NCBI GenBank assembly: GCA_014904845.1
Contig: MU119203.1
Span: forward strand, 310,001 to 374,000
Direction: 5' to 3'
Length of the DNA: 64,000 bases
Source of the DNA: Acephala macrosclerotiorum
Lineage: Eukaryota > Ascomycota > Leotiomycetes > Helotiales > Mollisiaceae
The position numbers were made by a program, and so were the translations under genes. Of this stretch, positions 1 to 11,421 are shown in pieces (within the stretch, counting starts at the first letter, position 1; each line of letters starts with the position of its first letter). The notes below the pieces were generated by a model. The model was given only the letters and a program-made list of their open reading frames with translations. It did not search any database and had not been told where the DNA came from.

Positions 1-1985
1 TTGTTCTTTTGGTAACTCGTAAAAATCGGTCTTTTAGTAATTTAAATAACTACAAACTTCTCTTTTTTTAAGAATAGTAAAGTCGCGAAAGATCTATTTC
101 TACTTTTTTCAATTGAAAATGATTGTACAATTTATCTGTTTTTAATACAGCGTGAAACTGCTTTCTTTTTTTGAATCGAAAGTAGTAAAATCGCGAAAGA
201 TCTATTTTTACTCTCTTTCTTTGATTAATCGCAAGTAATCGATTATTTTTTCTTCGATCATTTTACTACTTTGTAGTTAATAGTAATACAATCAATTAAT
301 TGCACTATTAAACTAATCACTAATTAGTATCGATACACAAGAGTTCAAATAATATCAAACGAATCATTAAATACTAAGATTTTTGTTTCATATTTTATGA
401 TTTATTTCGTTTAATATACTTTTTTCAAAAAAGAAAATTTACGTAATTATATAAAAGAGAAAATTCTAAAACAAACGCGAAATTTAATTGTTATATAATT
501 TGTAAATTAATATATTTATATAAATAATATTAATAAGTTAATAAAAAAAAAACTATTAATTTCTAAAAATAAATTTATAGATTTCGTACAACTCTTTAAA
601 TTGATTTATTAGATTTACATTTTCTATATATTAATTGTAATCGTTAATAAAACAAAGAATCGATAGATTTTTAATCGATTTATTCGCAAATATATATCGT
701 ATAATTCGTCTATTTATAAACGTTTTTATAGAGCGTTTTCGGATTTTTTTACGAAAATTTTTTATTTTATTTACAATATAAATATTATTATTCTATTAAA
801 TTAAATAAAGTACATTTTGTATTATTATTATTAAAAAAATATTTTATTTTAATTTTATTATATATTGTATTTTAAATTTTATTAATTCGTTTAAAAACTT
901 TTTATACGAACGTATTATATTAATTACATCGAAATTACAAATTTGTAATTTTATAAATAAAAATACAAAAATAAAATAATTATTTATATATATTATTAAA
1001 TAATATCGTAAAAAAAGAAAAAAAAAATTTAATACAAAATAATCGATTTTAATAAATTTTAATCAAAGAAAAATATTTTGTAATTTTTTTTCTTGTAAAT
1101 TTCAAAAAAAATTATATAAATATTTGTAATTAGCGATTTCGTAGATTTTATAGTTTTACGTAATTAATTTATTTAATATTTTATAAATATATAAAGATTT
1201 AAAAAAAGAATTAATATAAAAATTAATAAAAAAAAAAAAAATAATATATTTATTAAAATATTATACTATAAATTTATCAATATTTACTTTAAAAAAAAAA
1301 AAATAATATCGTTAAAAAAAAATTTAAAAAATCGAGATTAAAAACTCTATTTTATATTATCAAATCTTATTAAAAAAGAAATAATACTTTTTTTTTTTAT
1401 TATTTTTAAAATAAGAAATATAGTAATATTATTTAATTTACTCAAAATAATAAAACGATATATAATTTGAAATCGAATATAAAAAATCTATATTAAAATT
1501 TGTATTTCAATATATTTCAATTTGAGTTTTTTTATAAATTTCTATATATATAATCGCACTAAAAAACACATATAATTCTTCTATTAATAAATTTGTTTAT
1601 TTTTATATATTTTTTTTGTATTATTTGTAGTTTTTATATATTCGTATATCGATTTATATTTATAATAATCGTTTAAAAAAAGTTTTAAATAAAAAATAAA
1701 TTAAAATAATCGAATAAATATAAATTTTAAAAAAAATAAAAAAATAAAAAAACTTTTATTGATTGTTTAAACTCGATCTAAAAAAACTCGTAAAAAACGT
1801 TTATAATTAATTTAAATCGAAAAAATATATTCTCGAAAAATATTTTTTGATTTGTAAATTGTATTACTAGTATTACTAAAAAGTCGTTCATTAATAGACG
1901 CGTTTCAATAATTGAAACATTTTGAACGCGATTCCATTAAAATAATATATATTACTCATAAATTTATATGCAAAAGTACATAATA
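1..1985. repeat. A+T-rich tract with RIP-like composition
   Basis: Almost only A and T for about 2 kb, with long A and T runs and no open reading frame. The few remaining C and G bases in the core (about 450-1900) sit largely in CpG steps such as TCGA, ACGT and ATCG, while other C-containing dinucleotides are sparse. In Pezizomycotina this is the usual product of repeat-induced point mutation on old transposon DNA, which mainly changes CpA to TpA. No recognisable element can be read in it. The tract ends abruptly near 1985, where normal-composition DNA starts. It is probably heterochromatin; that is inferred. Confidence 0.85.
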
Positions 1986-2049
1986 TTATACTGTGCTGTC
2001 TGTGCGAGCACCCCCTGCTAGCGCTGGCAATGTCTCACCGGACGAAGGG

Positions 2050-2218
2050 ATAGAGAGCTCTAAACTACGGGAGCGCTAAGTGCCAAAAGCGACACATCTT
2101 GGCGTTTCTTGGCAAAACCTTGGCGCAAAAACGTGCCGCAAATATCACGTTTTATTACGTAACCTCAAGGTAAACCATTTTTCTCTAGCGGGATAACCTT
2201 TAACTATCGTCAAAGGCA
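2050..2218 (+). repeat. Leading (terminal) repeat of the transposon, left copy
   Basis: About 170 bp that match, in reverse complement, 24822-24992. The longest shared block covers the segment reading CTTGGCGTTTCTTGGCAAAA and its flanks, and a second block covers TAACTATCGTCAAAGGCA at the inner edge. Outside the core the two copies differ by insertions, including runs of G in the right copy. Inside the core it holds short internal repeats of CTTGGCG. Role inferred: transposase recognition region and promoter of the transposase. Confidence 0.75.
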
Positions 2219-2252
2219 CATTGGGAAGGGATGGGCTTGAGATCGTCAACAT

Positions 2253-3584
2253 TTGCTCAGCATTATGGCGGCCGCAACACCGGATCCGGCAAAAGTCGTT
2301 CTCGAAAGGATTGGACACTCTCCAGAGACTACTTATGCTGCTCTGTGCGAACTCAGTGGAGTTCCTGAGTCAACGCTGTGGCATCGCGACCATGGTCGTG
2401 ATTCAATTCAGCAACGGGAGCCAAGCAACAACGCCTCAGCTCACAAGAGGAGAAGGCGCTGGTAAGTTATCTTCTTCGAATGTCAGCTAACGGGTATCCA
2501 TTGCCTGTCAAATTTGCAAGGAATCTAGCACACGTTATCATGCTTCAGCGTTCCTCCATTTTCCAGATTCCCGCGACTGATTGTAACGATATCAAACCTC
2601 CGGGAAAGAATTGGCCGCAGGCCTTCTGTAAACGCCACCCAGAGCTCAAAGCTATGCGAATGAAAGCAATAGATTGGGATAGACACGATCGTAATATCTA
2701 CGATAAGATTGTGAACTGGTTCACGGTGATAGGCAAGGAGGTGGCCAGCCCTGTGGTACTCACAGAGAATATATATAATATGGATGAGACGGGAGTTCTT
2801 CTAAGTGTCCTCAACTCGTTGAAGGTTCTCGTAGGCAGGCATAAGTTGAAGACACATAGGGGAGCAGGTGTAAAACGCACATTGATTACTGCGATAGAGT
2901 GTATTTCTGCAGACGGTCGTTGTCTCCACCCTCTGATTATTTGGCCTGCTGCCACCCATAGAAGCACATGGACAACGCATCCTACCCCAGGATGGCATTA
3001 TGGCCACTCCGATAGTGGTTATACAGATACAGCGATTAGTCTGCACTGGATTCGACACGTTTTCGACCCTCAAACAAAAGCTCGAGCGGGGAATAAACCC
3101 CGTATCTTAATCAGCGATGGATTCGGTACCCACGAGTCGTTGGAATTGATGAAGTTCTGCTTCGAAAACAATATTATCCTCTGTCGCCTTCCCTCGCACA
3201 CTTCCCATAAACTCCAACCTTGCGATGTTGGTATATTTAGCCCATTGAAGATCGCGTATCGTGAGGAGGTCGAACGATTATATCGAGGAGGTGCAAACAT
3301 GATTGGAAAGCAGCATTTCACTCTTTTGTACGATCGCGCGCGACGTAAAGCAATAAATTCTCGAAATATTATATCAGGATGGTCGAAGACAAGACTTCGC
3401 CCCTTCAATCCAGAGCGAGTGCTGAAAAAGATTCAGAAGCCAGAGGAGGTGAAGGTCGTTAATAGTAATGGCGATGCCTTCCAAAATCATAGGAAAAAGA
3501 ACCCGTAGCCATGAACGAGAAGAAGCAATAGATGAGATCAGGGCATCAGGTATGGAGGAGCATTGTTCTGTGTTGAAATTTTAG
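2253..3584 (+). pseudogene. pogo/Fot1-type DDE transposase, frameshifted
   Basis: Cut-and-paste transposase. The N-terminal part (2253 to about 2410) is a helix-turn-helix DNA-binding segment with the motif LSGVPESTLWHR. After a frameshift near 2410 the reading frame continues through a CENP-B-like region (from about 2420) into the DDE_1 catalytic domain (2480-3508). All three catalytic acidic residues are visible: D in YNMDETG, D in ISDGFGTHE, and D in LQPCDVG. The last two are separated by 35 residues, i.e. DD35D, typical of pogo/Fot1. A second frameshift near 3500 moves the C-terminal tail (ending EEHCSVLKF, stop 3582-3584) to another frame. The catalytic core is therefore intact, but the protein as a whole cannot be made. 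Confidence 0.85.
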
Positions 3585-4000
3585 CAATCCCTAATCGTAA
3601 TTACTGTACTGTAAAATCAAACAAACATTGTTTGAATCTCTTGAATTGAGCGTCGAAAAGCTGGTGGCAGGTCAGCTTGAACTGGATGTCAGCCTTAAAC
3701 GGCTTCACCAAAATTGGCTGTCAGTTGAAACTGGGTGTGGCGCTGAATTATGGCTGACTGTGGCGAACCGTGGCTAAGGCTATCCTAGTAAAATTTACGT
3801 AGCTTCGACACCCTTTGGATAAATTAATTAACAACTGTTTGTATACATACTATTATAACTGATTTAAGTAATTTGATACTCTATAGTTATAAAAATGTTA
3901 TTGAGATATATTTAAGTAGGATAGAAAAAAGGGAGTTAAAAAACTAACTAGATATAGAATATATTCAAACTACAGCCAATCAACCAGTATGCAGGATAAA

Positions 4001-4093
4001 ATGAAGCTACTTTGTCAAAATGAGATCAAAGAAGTCGCAGATCAAATGGACCCGCTAAGAATACAGGAAAATTGTTCTGTGTTAAGGTATTAA
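4001..4093 (+). pseudogene. Second transposase C-terminal tail fragment
   Basis: A short frame of 30 codons plus stop ends in IQENCSVLRY. It resembles the C-terminus of the element 500 bp upstream, which ends MEEHCSVLKF, and the DNA around the stops is also similar. Nothing upstream of it (3600-4000, A+T-leaning) reads as a catalytic domain. I infer the 3' end of a second, related transposon whose body has been lost or degraded. Confidence 0.45.
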
Positions 4094-4506
4094 TTTTTTC
4101 ATTGGGGTAACAGGGGTCACGCTTCGGTCTGCAGGGATTTTCGCTTCGCAGGGACGTCTCTTACAGTAGTCCCGGCGGGGAATTTATGGCCTATAATCTC
4201 ACAAAGCAATTGTGCTTGCCAGAACTGCTTTAGCCCACGTTTCCAAACGCTTCTACACAGTAAACCAAGTTTTAAAGGACGGGGCTTCTATAATCGACCA
4301 CCCCTGACGAGCTCGCTTAGGCACTGACGGCTTATGAGTGGCGAAAGGGATCATTCCATGGAAACACATTCTCAACATATAGTAACAATTGAATATCCAC
4401 TCAAGATACAACTACCTTAAACTTGATCTTCCTCCAACGTTTTTCCTTTCAAACCAACATTGCAGCGCGCCGAAGACTCGAAACCCGCAATTATCCAACA
4501 CAGCGC
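4094..4506. other. Non-coding stretch downstream of transposon remnants
   Basis: No coding sequence recognised. It contains G/C-rich blocks around 4110-4180 that may be the far end of the second transposon fragment, but no inverted repeat could be matched by eye. Confidence 0.4.
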
Positions 4507-5774
4507 CTACCCTACCGTCTCTGGGTCCTTGAAATAGATATCAAGGTCATCTCGCAGATGTCTAGCGAACGAGGTGAGGATGTTAATGCCAGGTGCTGGC
4601 TCAAAATCTTCATAATGATAGCACCTCAGGAGGTAATGTTTCAACGACCGAAAATCGCCATTCCACGCGGTGACGACGATTTCTTCATCACCAACATATC
4701 GATAGAAGATTGTCCCTTTTATTTGAGGCTCTTAGCTTTGAGATGAATTGCTTGGTAAAACGGGCGAACTCATTGGAGAGTATTCTTGACTTCTGTGGCC
4801 TTCCGCTTGATCTTGGTCATGCTGGTCAACAGGATCTACTCAAATTAGAGGAGAAGGGACATACTTACCTAAAGGAGGCCCTGGTGTTGTTGCTGGTGCT
4901 CTTTCTTTGATTCCCGAGTCTCCATCGGTGGATGATCTACTTGACGGAGAGGATTCAACTCGATGCTCTCCATCTTCATGTTGCTCTTCTAAATCCTCCG
5001 ATGAATTTGACTTTTCTGAATATGGAACCCAGGGATTATTGGCGGCATCTTCAGCTGGGTCTCAAACGATGAAATGTCCGATTCCAGAATGTTTTGTACG
5101 TGCTAGTTCACCGTGCACTTGATTGGTATGTGGAGTCGGTGAACTTCCTGTCTGCTCCCCTTCCTCTATCTCTTCTGCTTCTCCCTCTTCCATTTGTGGT
5201 TGTCCACTCGAAGAATTCGTATTCGTGTTTATATCAGACGCCTTCACAAGTCTTTGCCTTTTAGGATGTGGGTTGAATGTACCATCAAGTCCACTTTCAT
5301 CATTGGCCATGTCTTTGTCGGAAGGCTGATATAGTCGTCGGGCGGGGTCAAGAGTTTGTAGACTCAAGTCACTCGAAGTTCTTGGCTTTGGCGGGTTCTC
5401 TGCCCTGGAACCACCAGATATTTCATCTTCGACATTCGCTTCTTTGGCAGCATCGATTTCTGGTGTCGCTGAGTTGCCCGTTGGGTTCGCTCCAAGACAG
5501 TACCTCATCACCAACCGACTTTTCCACAATGTACTTCTGACCTTCTTGCACAAACTCCCTATCTCCTCGATATCATCCTTCCTCCTTTTTGGACTAGCTT
5601 TTCTATCCCAGCGCCCATCTTTGCCTCCATCTCCCTTTTCATCTTCTGAATGATCTTTTCGGTGATTCTCTCCTTCTCGTCCTCGGTCCTTCCTAAATGC
5701 TTGCCCTTGAAATTCTTTATGACTCGATTTACTTCGGCCTCGCTAGAGCCGTTAGCCTTGTCAGATGGCGACAT
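4507..5774 (-). pseudogene. Pseudogene of a charged, nuclear-looking protein
   Basis: A minus-strand frame starts MSPSDKANGS at 5774 and can be followed to a final stop at 4507-4509, about 420 codons. It is broken by one frameshift near 5580-5600 and by three in-frame stops: TGA at 5062-5064, TGA at 4840-4842 and TAA at 4732-4734. All four stops, including the last, share one frame, and the sequence between them reads like protein: acidic and serine-rich in the middle, with a more structured C-terminus (motifs VVTAWNGDFRSLKHYLL and DDLDIYFKDPE). Each internal stop is one transition from CGA or CAA. An intron (4822-4868) was considered but does not restore the frame. I do not recognise the family. 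Confidence 0.6.
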
Positions 5775-6734
5775 CTTGAATCAAGAGCTGAGGTCCGTTA
5801 ATCGCCGTGAACTTGGACGAGGCAATGTTGGAATGATGAAAGTCGTCACTTGAAGTTTCAATCTCGCGTATAACCTAACCTGACATGTAAGAATACAGAC
5901 ATCTCAATGGCAACGCATGGCTTCGAATGTTCGAGCACAGTGGAGAAATTGCAATACTAAATGCATGACTAGAAGCGTGCAGATACCACTGTGCATCGTT
6001 CCTTTCATTGGAACCGTCAACAGAACTTGAAGAAGGCCTACGTTAAGCACGAGCTTCGAAAGGAACTCTCCATCCTTGCAAATCTGGAGAACACATCTTT
6101 CCCCTTGCGCACGCAGCACAAGCATGTCCTTCGCAGTACTCGTAGCTTGTTCAAAGCTTCTGGAATGTTTGGGGAATTCCTCTGCCCCTTGACTACTTTA
6201 ATATCGTGAATCATATGGTGAATATATATAGACCATCATGGCTAAGATTGATGAGACTTAATGTGAACACGGACACCGAACTTGACCAGACTAAAGTGAG
6301 TGGCGTCTAACATCATGATTCATGGACACCAATTTTCTTCTTCCGCAAAGCAAGGCCAATATGCTTCGAAGGCGCACTACAGATCGTTGGATGAAAGTAA
6401 TGGCCACTCGGCGGATCCAGTACAAAGCACAAAACCATCTCAATATCACCTCATGCAAATTGTAGCAAGAATTTGTACCCTCAAACAGTTCCTCGGTCCC
6501 TGTCATTCCCTATTCGTACGTCTACTCTAACCTAAGCTCTTCGCATAGCCATAAACACATCAATCATTATCCATCCGGACCGGTCTCACATCCTACCCAG
6601 ACCTTATCATTTCTCGGCCCTATCACCTCCTAAGTCTCTTGGATCAGCCTTCGAGGCCGCCTTGCACTGAATGGCGTATCGCACCATACTTCAGCACGAT
6701 AATAAGTCGTAAACCATCGCATCCCACTGTCCCT
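5775..6734. other. Intergenic region
   Basis: Only short overlapping frames of fewer than 80 codons on both strands, none with a recognisable motif. The right part is the 3' flank of the zinc transporter gene. Confidence 0.5.
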
Positions 6735-8094
6735 TCACGCCCATTTCCCTAGTAAAGCCATCAGCCCCGCCCCCACGCACATACACAGATAAGCAAAGAG
6801 CATCATCTTGATCGAGCTCTTGCGCATCTCAGGGTTGAACATGAATTCGTGAGCCATTAGTTCGACTAGTCCTGTGTATATCAGAATGCCAGCACTGATC
6901 GAATCGAACACTCCTTGAATGATCAAGGTTCGCTGGCTCCCGGGTGTGAAGCTTGTCCGTACACCGAGACCGATGGCAATGGCGATGGGTGTCGTGACTC
7001 CGTATAATCCGCCTAGTACCCATGGCATCCACTTCTTCTTTGAAGGCCATCTCGCGGTCGCAAGTCGTGAGCCTAGACCTAGACCCTCAAAGGTTTGGTG
7101 GAAGGCGAGTACAATGTAGAGGACCGTAAACTCGGAACCTGCCACTGCCAACGTGAGACCGATGAACACCGAATGGAAGATGACGCCGAACTCGAGGATA
7201 AATATTGCTGTCATCTGGGCTGCGAAATGGTCATGATCGATGTCATGTTCTCTTTGGTGGCCAAGGTGATCCTGCCCACCAGGAGGATATGTGAAGTCAT
7301 CCTCGCGCCCTGGAATACCAGAATTTGAGGCAACCCTCGAAGCTGGAGAACCGGAAGGAGAGAGCTGCAGTGCGTGTACATCTCGGGAAGGATCGAGAGC
7401 CACAATGCCATGCCGAGAAGACTCCTCTGTACCATCCTGATGACCATAATTGTGCCCTGAAGGCTCCATGGTTATGCCCTTGTCTACTGATCCGGTGGTA
7501 TCAGAGAACTTCTCGGTGTCCCTTAGAAGATCTACAGAAGGATCAGAATGGTCCAAACCATGACTGTCCGGGTGGCCGAATACGTCAAATCGAGCTGCCA
7601 TAAGCTCAATGAAGAACATTGTAAATACTGTTATGAGGGCAATCCCTTCCGCCCAGTTGTATTCTGTGATCGGCCCGGTGAGGCATGGCGACTGGAGGGC
7701 TTCGGTGGCTGGTGCCAGAAGCTAGGTTGATGTTAGCTTTGAAAGTGACGATATAGGACCCAATGTAGCTTAACAACATTGTCGAAAACTAACGAGACAC
7801 TCACATGTATGAAAGCTGTTGCAATAATAACACCAGATCCAAAGTATTTCGTAATGAAGAAAGCCACCGGTGGAACGTGCATACGCTTTGTTCTAGCAGC
7901 TGCAATTGGAAGCAGAGCTCCTGTGAGACTTGATAAGCAAATGTACTCATCAACCTCTTTTCTGAGTGTATTCAACACATACCAAGCATCGATCCAAATC
8001 CAATCACAAAGACTGAGGATATTCGAAGGCCCAGACGCCCATCGTAACCATTCCCATTGTCGCATGGCACCGTGACTGAAGGCGCCGTTGACAT
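6735..8094 (-). CDS. ZIP-family zinc/iron transporter (Zrt1/Zrt2-like)
   Basis: Plasma-membrane uptake of Zn(II) (possibly Fe(II)). Three exons: 8094-7983, 7920-7805, 7721-6735; introns of 62 and 83 bp with GTATGT and GTGAGT donors. The joined length is 1215 nt, 404 residues, normal for fungal Zrt proteins. The start is chosen because this frame gives the conserved CDNGNGYDGRLGLR segment before TM1. Other family marks are KYFGSGVIIATAFIHLLAP (TM2), a His/Asp-rich cytosolic loop around residues 225-245 (HLGHQREHDIDHDH), and the TM4 and TM5 metal-site motifs HSVFIGL (His259) and HQTFEGLGLG (His284). The loop between TM3 and TM4 is long (about 130 residues). A ZAP1-type zinc-response element was looked for upstream and not seen. 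Confidence 0.93.
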
Positions 8095-9783
8095 GATCAA
8101 ACTCGGACGCTGCCGTCACCTGCTGTACTCTTTCTCTCGTATCTGCAGACTACAGTGGCTCCTTCGGCGGCAATAGGATGTTTGCAGATGTCTTCCGGTG
8201 TGCTTATCAATCGGTGCTCTCGAAGGGAGCAACGAGGATGTCGAGGACTAAAGTTTCTGCCGCAGTTTCTTTATCGCTGATCCAGTACTTGATCCGAGGA
8301 ATCACGGTTGTGTAGTGTAGTGCCGTTACTAGAAGATTGACGGTTTTGATTAGTGCGAGTCCATTGAAAGTGAGGGCGTTGGGCAGAATGTGGAAAGGTG
8401 AATACCTTGATGGGTAGGTTCCTGCTGACTCTAAAAACAGTACAATCACAAATCATATCGCTGCAATGTGAATGTTTGCCCGGCTCCGCCCAATTGAATG
8501 CGTACAACGCAGCATGATGGATTTGAAAAAAGAGGTTGGTTGGAGAAAGAGGAAAGAGTGTAAGAGATACAAAGGGCAGATCAAGGCGTGGAGGGGCAGC
8601 GCCTTGTCTGCAACCTTGATGGATACCTGCTCTTTTCAGAAGCTAGCGAATGAGAGTCGAGAAAATGCAGAAAATCTGAGAAATCTTGCGACATCTGATG
8701 ATACATCACCTATAATTTATAATCCGTATCGAATGATTCGCATTGTTGGCGTCTGCCCAGATACCTGCAGAGCTGCGTTCCCAGTCTTCACTCTCTCTAC
8801 CGGTCGCATTGTATCACAGATGTCGCCGAATGCGTTCAGTGTGGGGTTTGAGACTGGGCATGCTTTGGGCTTAGCGGTGAGGCTGATCTCTTGTCGGGCT
8901 TCGAGGCAGATTGCTCCGTCTTCAAGTGTGTCAACCGGCCTGCGCTTTGTTTCGCGAAGGAAATCTTCGCTCAAGAGGATGCGAAGTAGGAGGATTCATG
9001 AAGCGTTGAGAGGGAGAGACGACGTTGAAGTATGTGGACGACTGCCTTGACCACCACACTAGCTGCCATGCATTCGGGGAGGACTTCCCGAGGAAAGTGG
9101 AGTGTTATCACGTGCCTTTTGAATGTTTTGCATTCTGAGAACACAAGGAGCACGGGGAAAGAAATTTCAATGTTATGGGGTTAGACTGTTTGCTGTCTGT
9201 GGAATTCGCCGCCGTCGAGTTGCGAATAATTGTTTTCGAAATCTCGAGAGACAAATTCGGATATTCCGCCCAAATCGTGATTCTGTCGGCAAATAAGAGG
9301 GTGTTCTGCTGTCTTGGATCTTCTTCTCACTCTTCTCGGTCGTCGATCGATACCCACACCACACTCAAGCCCTTTAAAGGCCCCAACACGAGCCTCAAGA
9401 ACGAAGCTACACTACAGTTATGCTAATTGAAGTAGGACAATGAGTGCATTAAATCTCAAGCTCTTCCGAAATATCTCATTTCTCTTGCCTTCCTGTGATG
9501 ACACAGTCTAATAGCGGTGTCGAGAACCCCTCATGATCGCCCATATTTCGTCTCCATGCGGAAATGATATGAGCAAGGCTACGAAGAACTCCGGGACTGA
9601 GAATGGATCGCCAACAGCAGGTACGTACGACTTCATGGGGAAAATGCATTTTTGGTTGAAACGCCTCTTTTGAATTCTCTGATATGTAAGGCTTCGTCCT
9701 TGCTTTCTCGATCCCTTGATGCTGTTGATTGTAACATTTGAACACTATCCCTAAACCTCCTCCAACCCGAGTGTGCTCTCCAA
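8095..9783. other. Intergenic region with weak minus-strand frames
   Basis: Upstream region of the zinc transporter. Open frames exist on both strands (8472-9050 plus; 8207-8449 and 8717-8974 minus), but none shows a family motif, a convincing start or splice pattern. Some of this may be long 5' UTR. I cannot support a gene here. Confidence 0.4.
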
Positions 9784-11421
9784 ATGGACATGTTGATCTT
9801 ACTGTGGCTTCTGGGACGTTCTGCATTTGCCTCAGCCCAAATTCGTGCAAACCTCCACTGTTAGCATGCTCTCTACTTACAGTTTGCCCTAGATCAAATT
9901 GGGATCCGCCGCACTATTCGCTGTGCTCAGCGGAGCAACCATCACCAATCCTCGGCGACATTGGCTCAAGAGGGGTTGCTATTACAAGTTTCTCACCGAG
10001 TGCTCATACGAGAAGCCTACTCACATCCGTCAAAACCCCTCTCATCCAACACAATCAACGCATTCAGTGGGGATCATCTCACAAGACTAGATCTCCGGGG
10101 GATGATCCTAGGCCCAGGAATCTACAGTTTCAGCAGCTCCGCACAACTTACAGGAATTTTGACTCTCATCAGCAGTCCAAGCTCTAACTCGTCCTGGTTC
10201 TTTAAAATAGGAAGTGCTTCGACGACGGCTTCCGGCTCGTCTGTCCTATCACAAGGGACAGCTCGGGCTTACAATGTCTACTGGCAAGTTGGTAGTTCTG
10301 CAACATTTGGGGCTGGCACAAACTTTGCAGGAATTGTCCTCGCAGGAGCTTCGATCACGATGGTTACGGGATCGACGTCTAATGGAGGACTCTTTGCTCT
10401 CGGCGGATCAGTCACCCCGGATACGAACGAAGTTCACGTTGCAGAGCGCCTTGCGAGCTCAAGCAAAACATTACTTACGTCTTCTATTGCTGGAGGTGGA
10501 GAGGGGGCGATGGCGATGGCGATGGCGATGCCTCGAGCATTACTCCGATCCCGAGGTCACCACTTACTTCGACATCAGCTGTTGTTATTGATCCAGGTGG
10601 CATTATCACTTCAGCTGTTGGACAAGGGAACGAGGCCTCTACGACGACAAGAATAATAATACAGAATGGTGGACCTGACTCTGCGACTAAGACCACAGAT
10701 CTAAGTGGTCCTGGTGAGGACATCACTAAAACTGTTGTCCCACGAGGCTTTTGCTCCAATGAGATACTTTCGAATACCCTGGTTCTCATGCACAGCGAGA
10801 TCTACACATCTGCAGCCGCCAAAGCCGATACCGAGGCCGAGACATCATACAGCCAACACGAAAGCTTCGTTCGAGACTCTACAGACCCTTAGTACGAAAA
10901 TGCTGCAAGGTTTTGCTTCATCACTGGGACTTTTAGCTGCCCACACGGCATTTGCCACAATAACCAACGACAGCTCACACCAGTAGGCATCTCTCATAGA
11001 TTGGACTCATCAAGGAAGTTCCAGTTAGAACGGCCAATACGTGGACTACGTGACAATGGTGGAGACGTTCCTCGCTATAGCATCTTGCACCTTACAACAT
11101 TCTCCTGTGGAAGCTACAATGGCTGAACAAAAACACGCGAGTGGTATTGAGATGATTACTAACGCAGAAGCGGTCACAATTGAGGCGACTTGTACATGTC
11201 AGCACCAACACCTGACTGCAGCTGTCAGCGGGAGTGCAGGGAGAGAAGGGAAATCTGCAAGTTCCCTGCTAGGAGTGGAAAATAGGGCTATGGCCACGGA
11301 CATTGTGACGAGCCCGAGTGGAACAACCTCCACCGTATCGGTACCGACGCAAGGTGCGGTCGTTACCGGTGATCAAGGAGCGAGGACCAATCGGGCTGGT
11401 GCGGTTCTTGGATGCTCTTGA
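9784..11421 (+). pseudogene. Decayed secreted DUF3494 (ice-binding-like) protein gene
   Basis: A clear signal peptide (MDMLILLWLLGRSAFASA, cleavage near ASA-Q) starts at 9784. From 9893 the mature region begins IKLGSAALFAVLSGATITN, the canonical start of the DUF3494 beta-helix domain. The frame then changes (PILGDIGSRGVAITSFSPSA), and changes again before the well-preserved second half at about 10080-10440 (motifs GPGIYSFSSSAQLTG, WFFKIGSA, YWQVGSSATFG, VTPDTNEV). After 10460 a Ser/Thr-rich tail continues in yet other frames to a low-complexity end near 11421. DUF3494 proteins bind ice or act as adhesins. At least three frame changes lie where no intron could explain them, so I call it a pseudogene. 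A first intron (about 9845-9892) is likely but does not restore the frame. Confidence 0.75.

Larger units (their letters stand above)
1986..3600 (+). mobile_element. Degenerate pogo/Fot1-like (Tc1-mariner superfamily) DNA transposon
   Basis: A normal-composition element begins right where the A+T-rich tract stops. It has a leading non-coding repeat (core 2050-2218), then a transposase reading frame on the plus strand (2253-3584). The leading repeat recurs inverted at 24822-24992, which fits a terminal inverted repeat. No matching inverted repeat was found just downstream of the transposase, so the 3' end is uncertain and may be deleted. A TA dinucleotide flanks the left end, as expected for this superfamily, but the exact terminus was not proven. 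The element has not suffered the A+T shift seen beside it, so it is younger than the tract or escaped RIP. Confidence 0.7.

Noticed and set aside
4822..4868. 47-bp intron in the 4.5-5.8 kb pseudogene
   Set aside because: Donor, branch and acceptor look acceptable, but joining gives an immediate stop; leaving the segment in keeps the same frame across the other stops.
8472..9050. 192-codon plus-strand frame upstream of the zinc transporter
   Set aside because: No domain or low-complexity pattern, overlapping minus frames are equally open, and codon use is unlike the neighbours.
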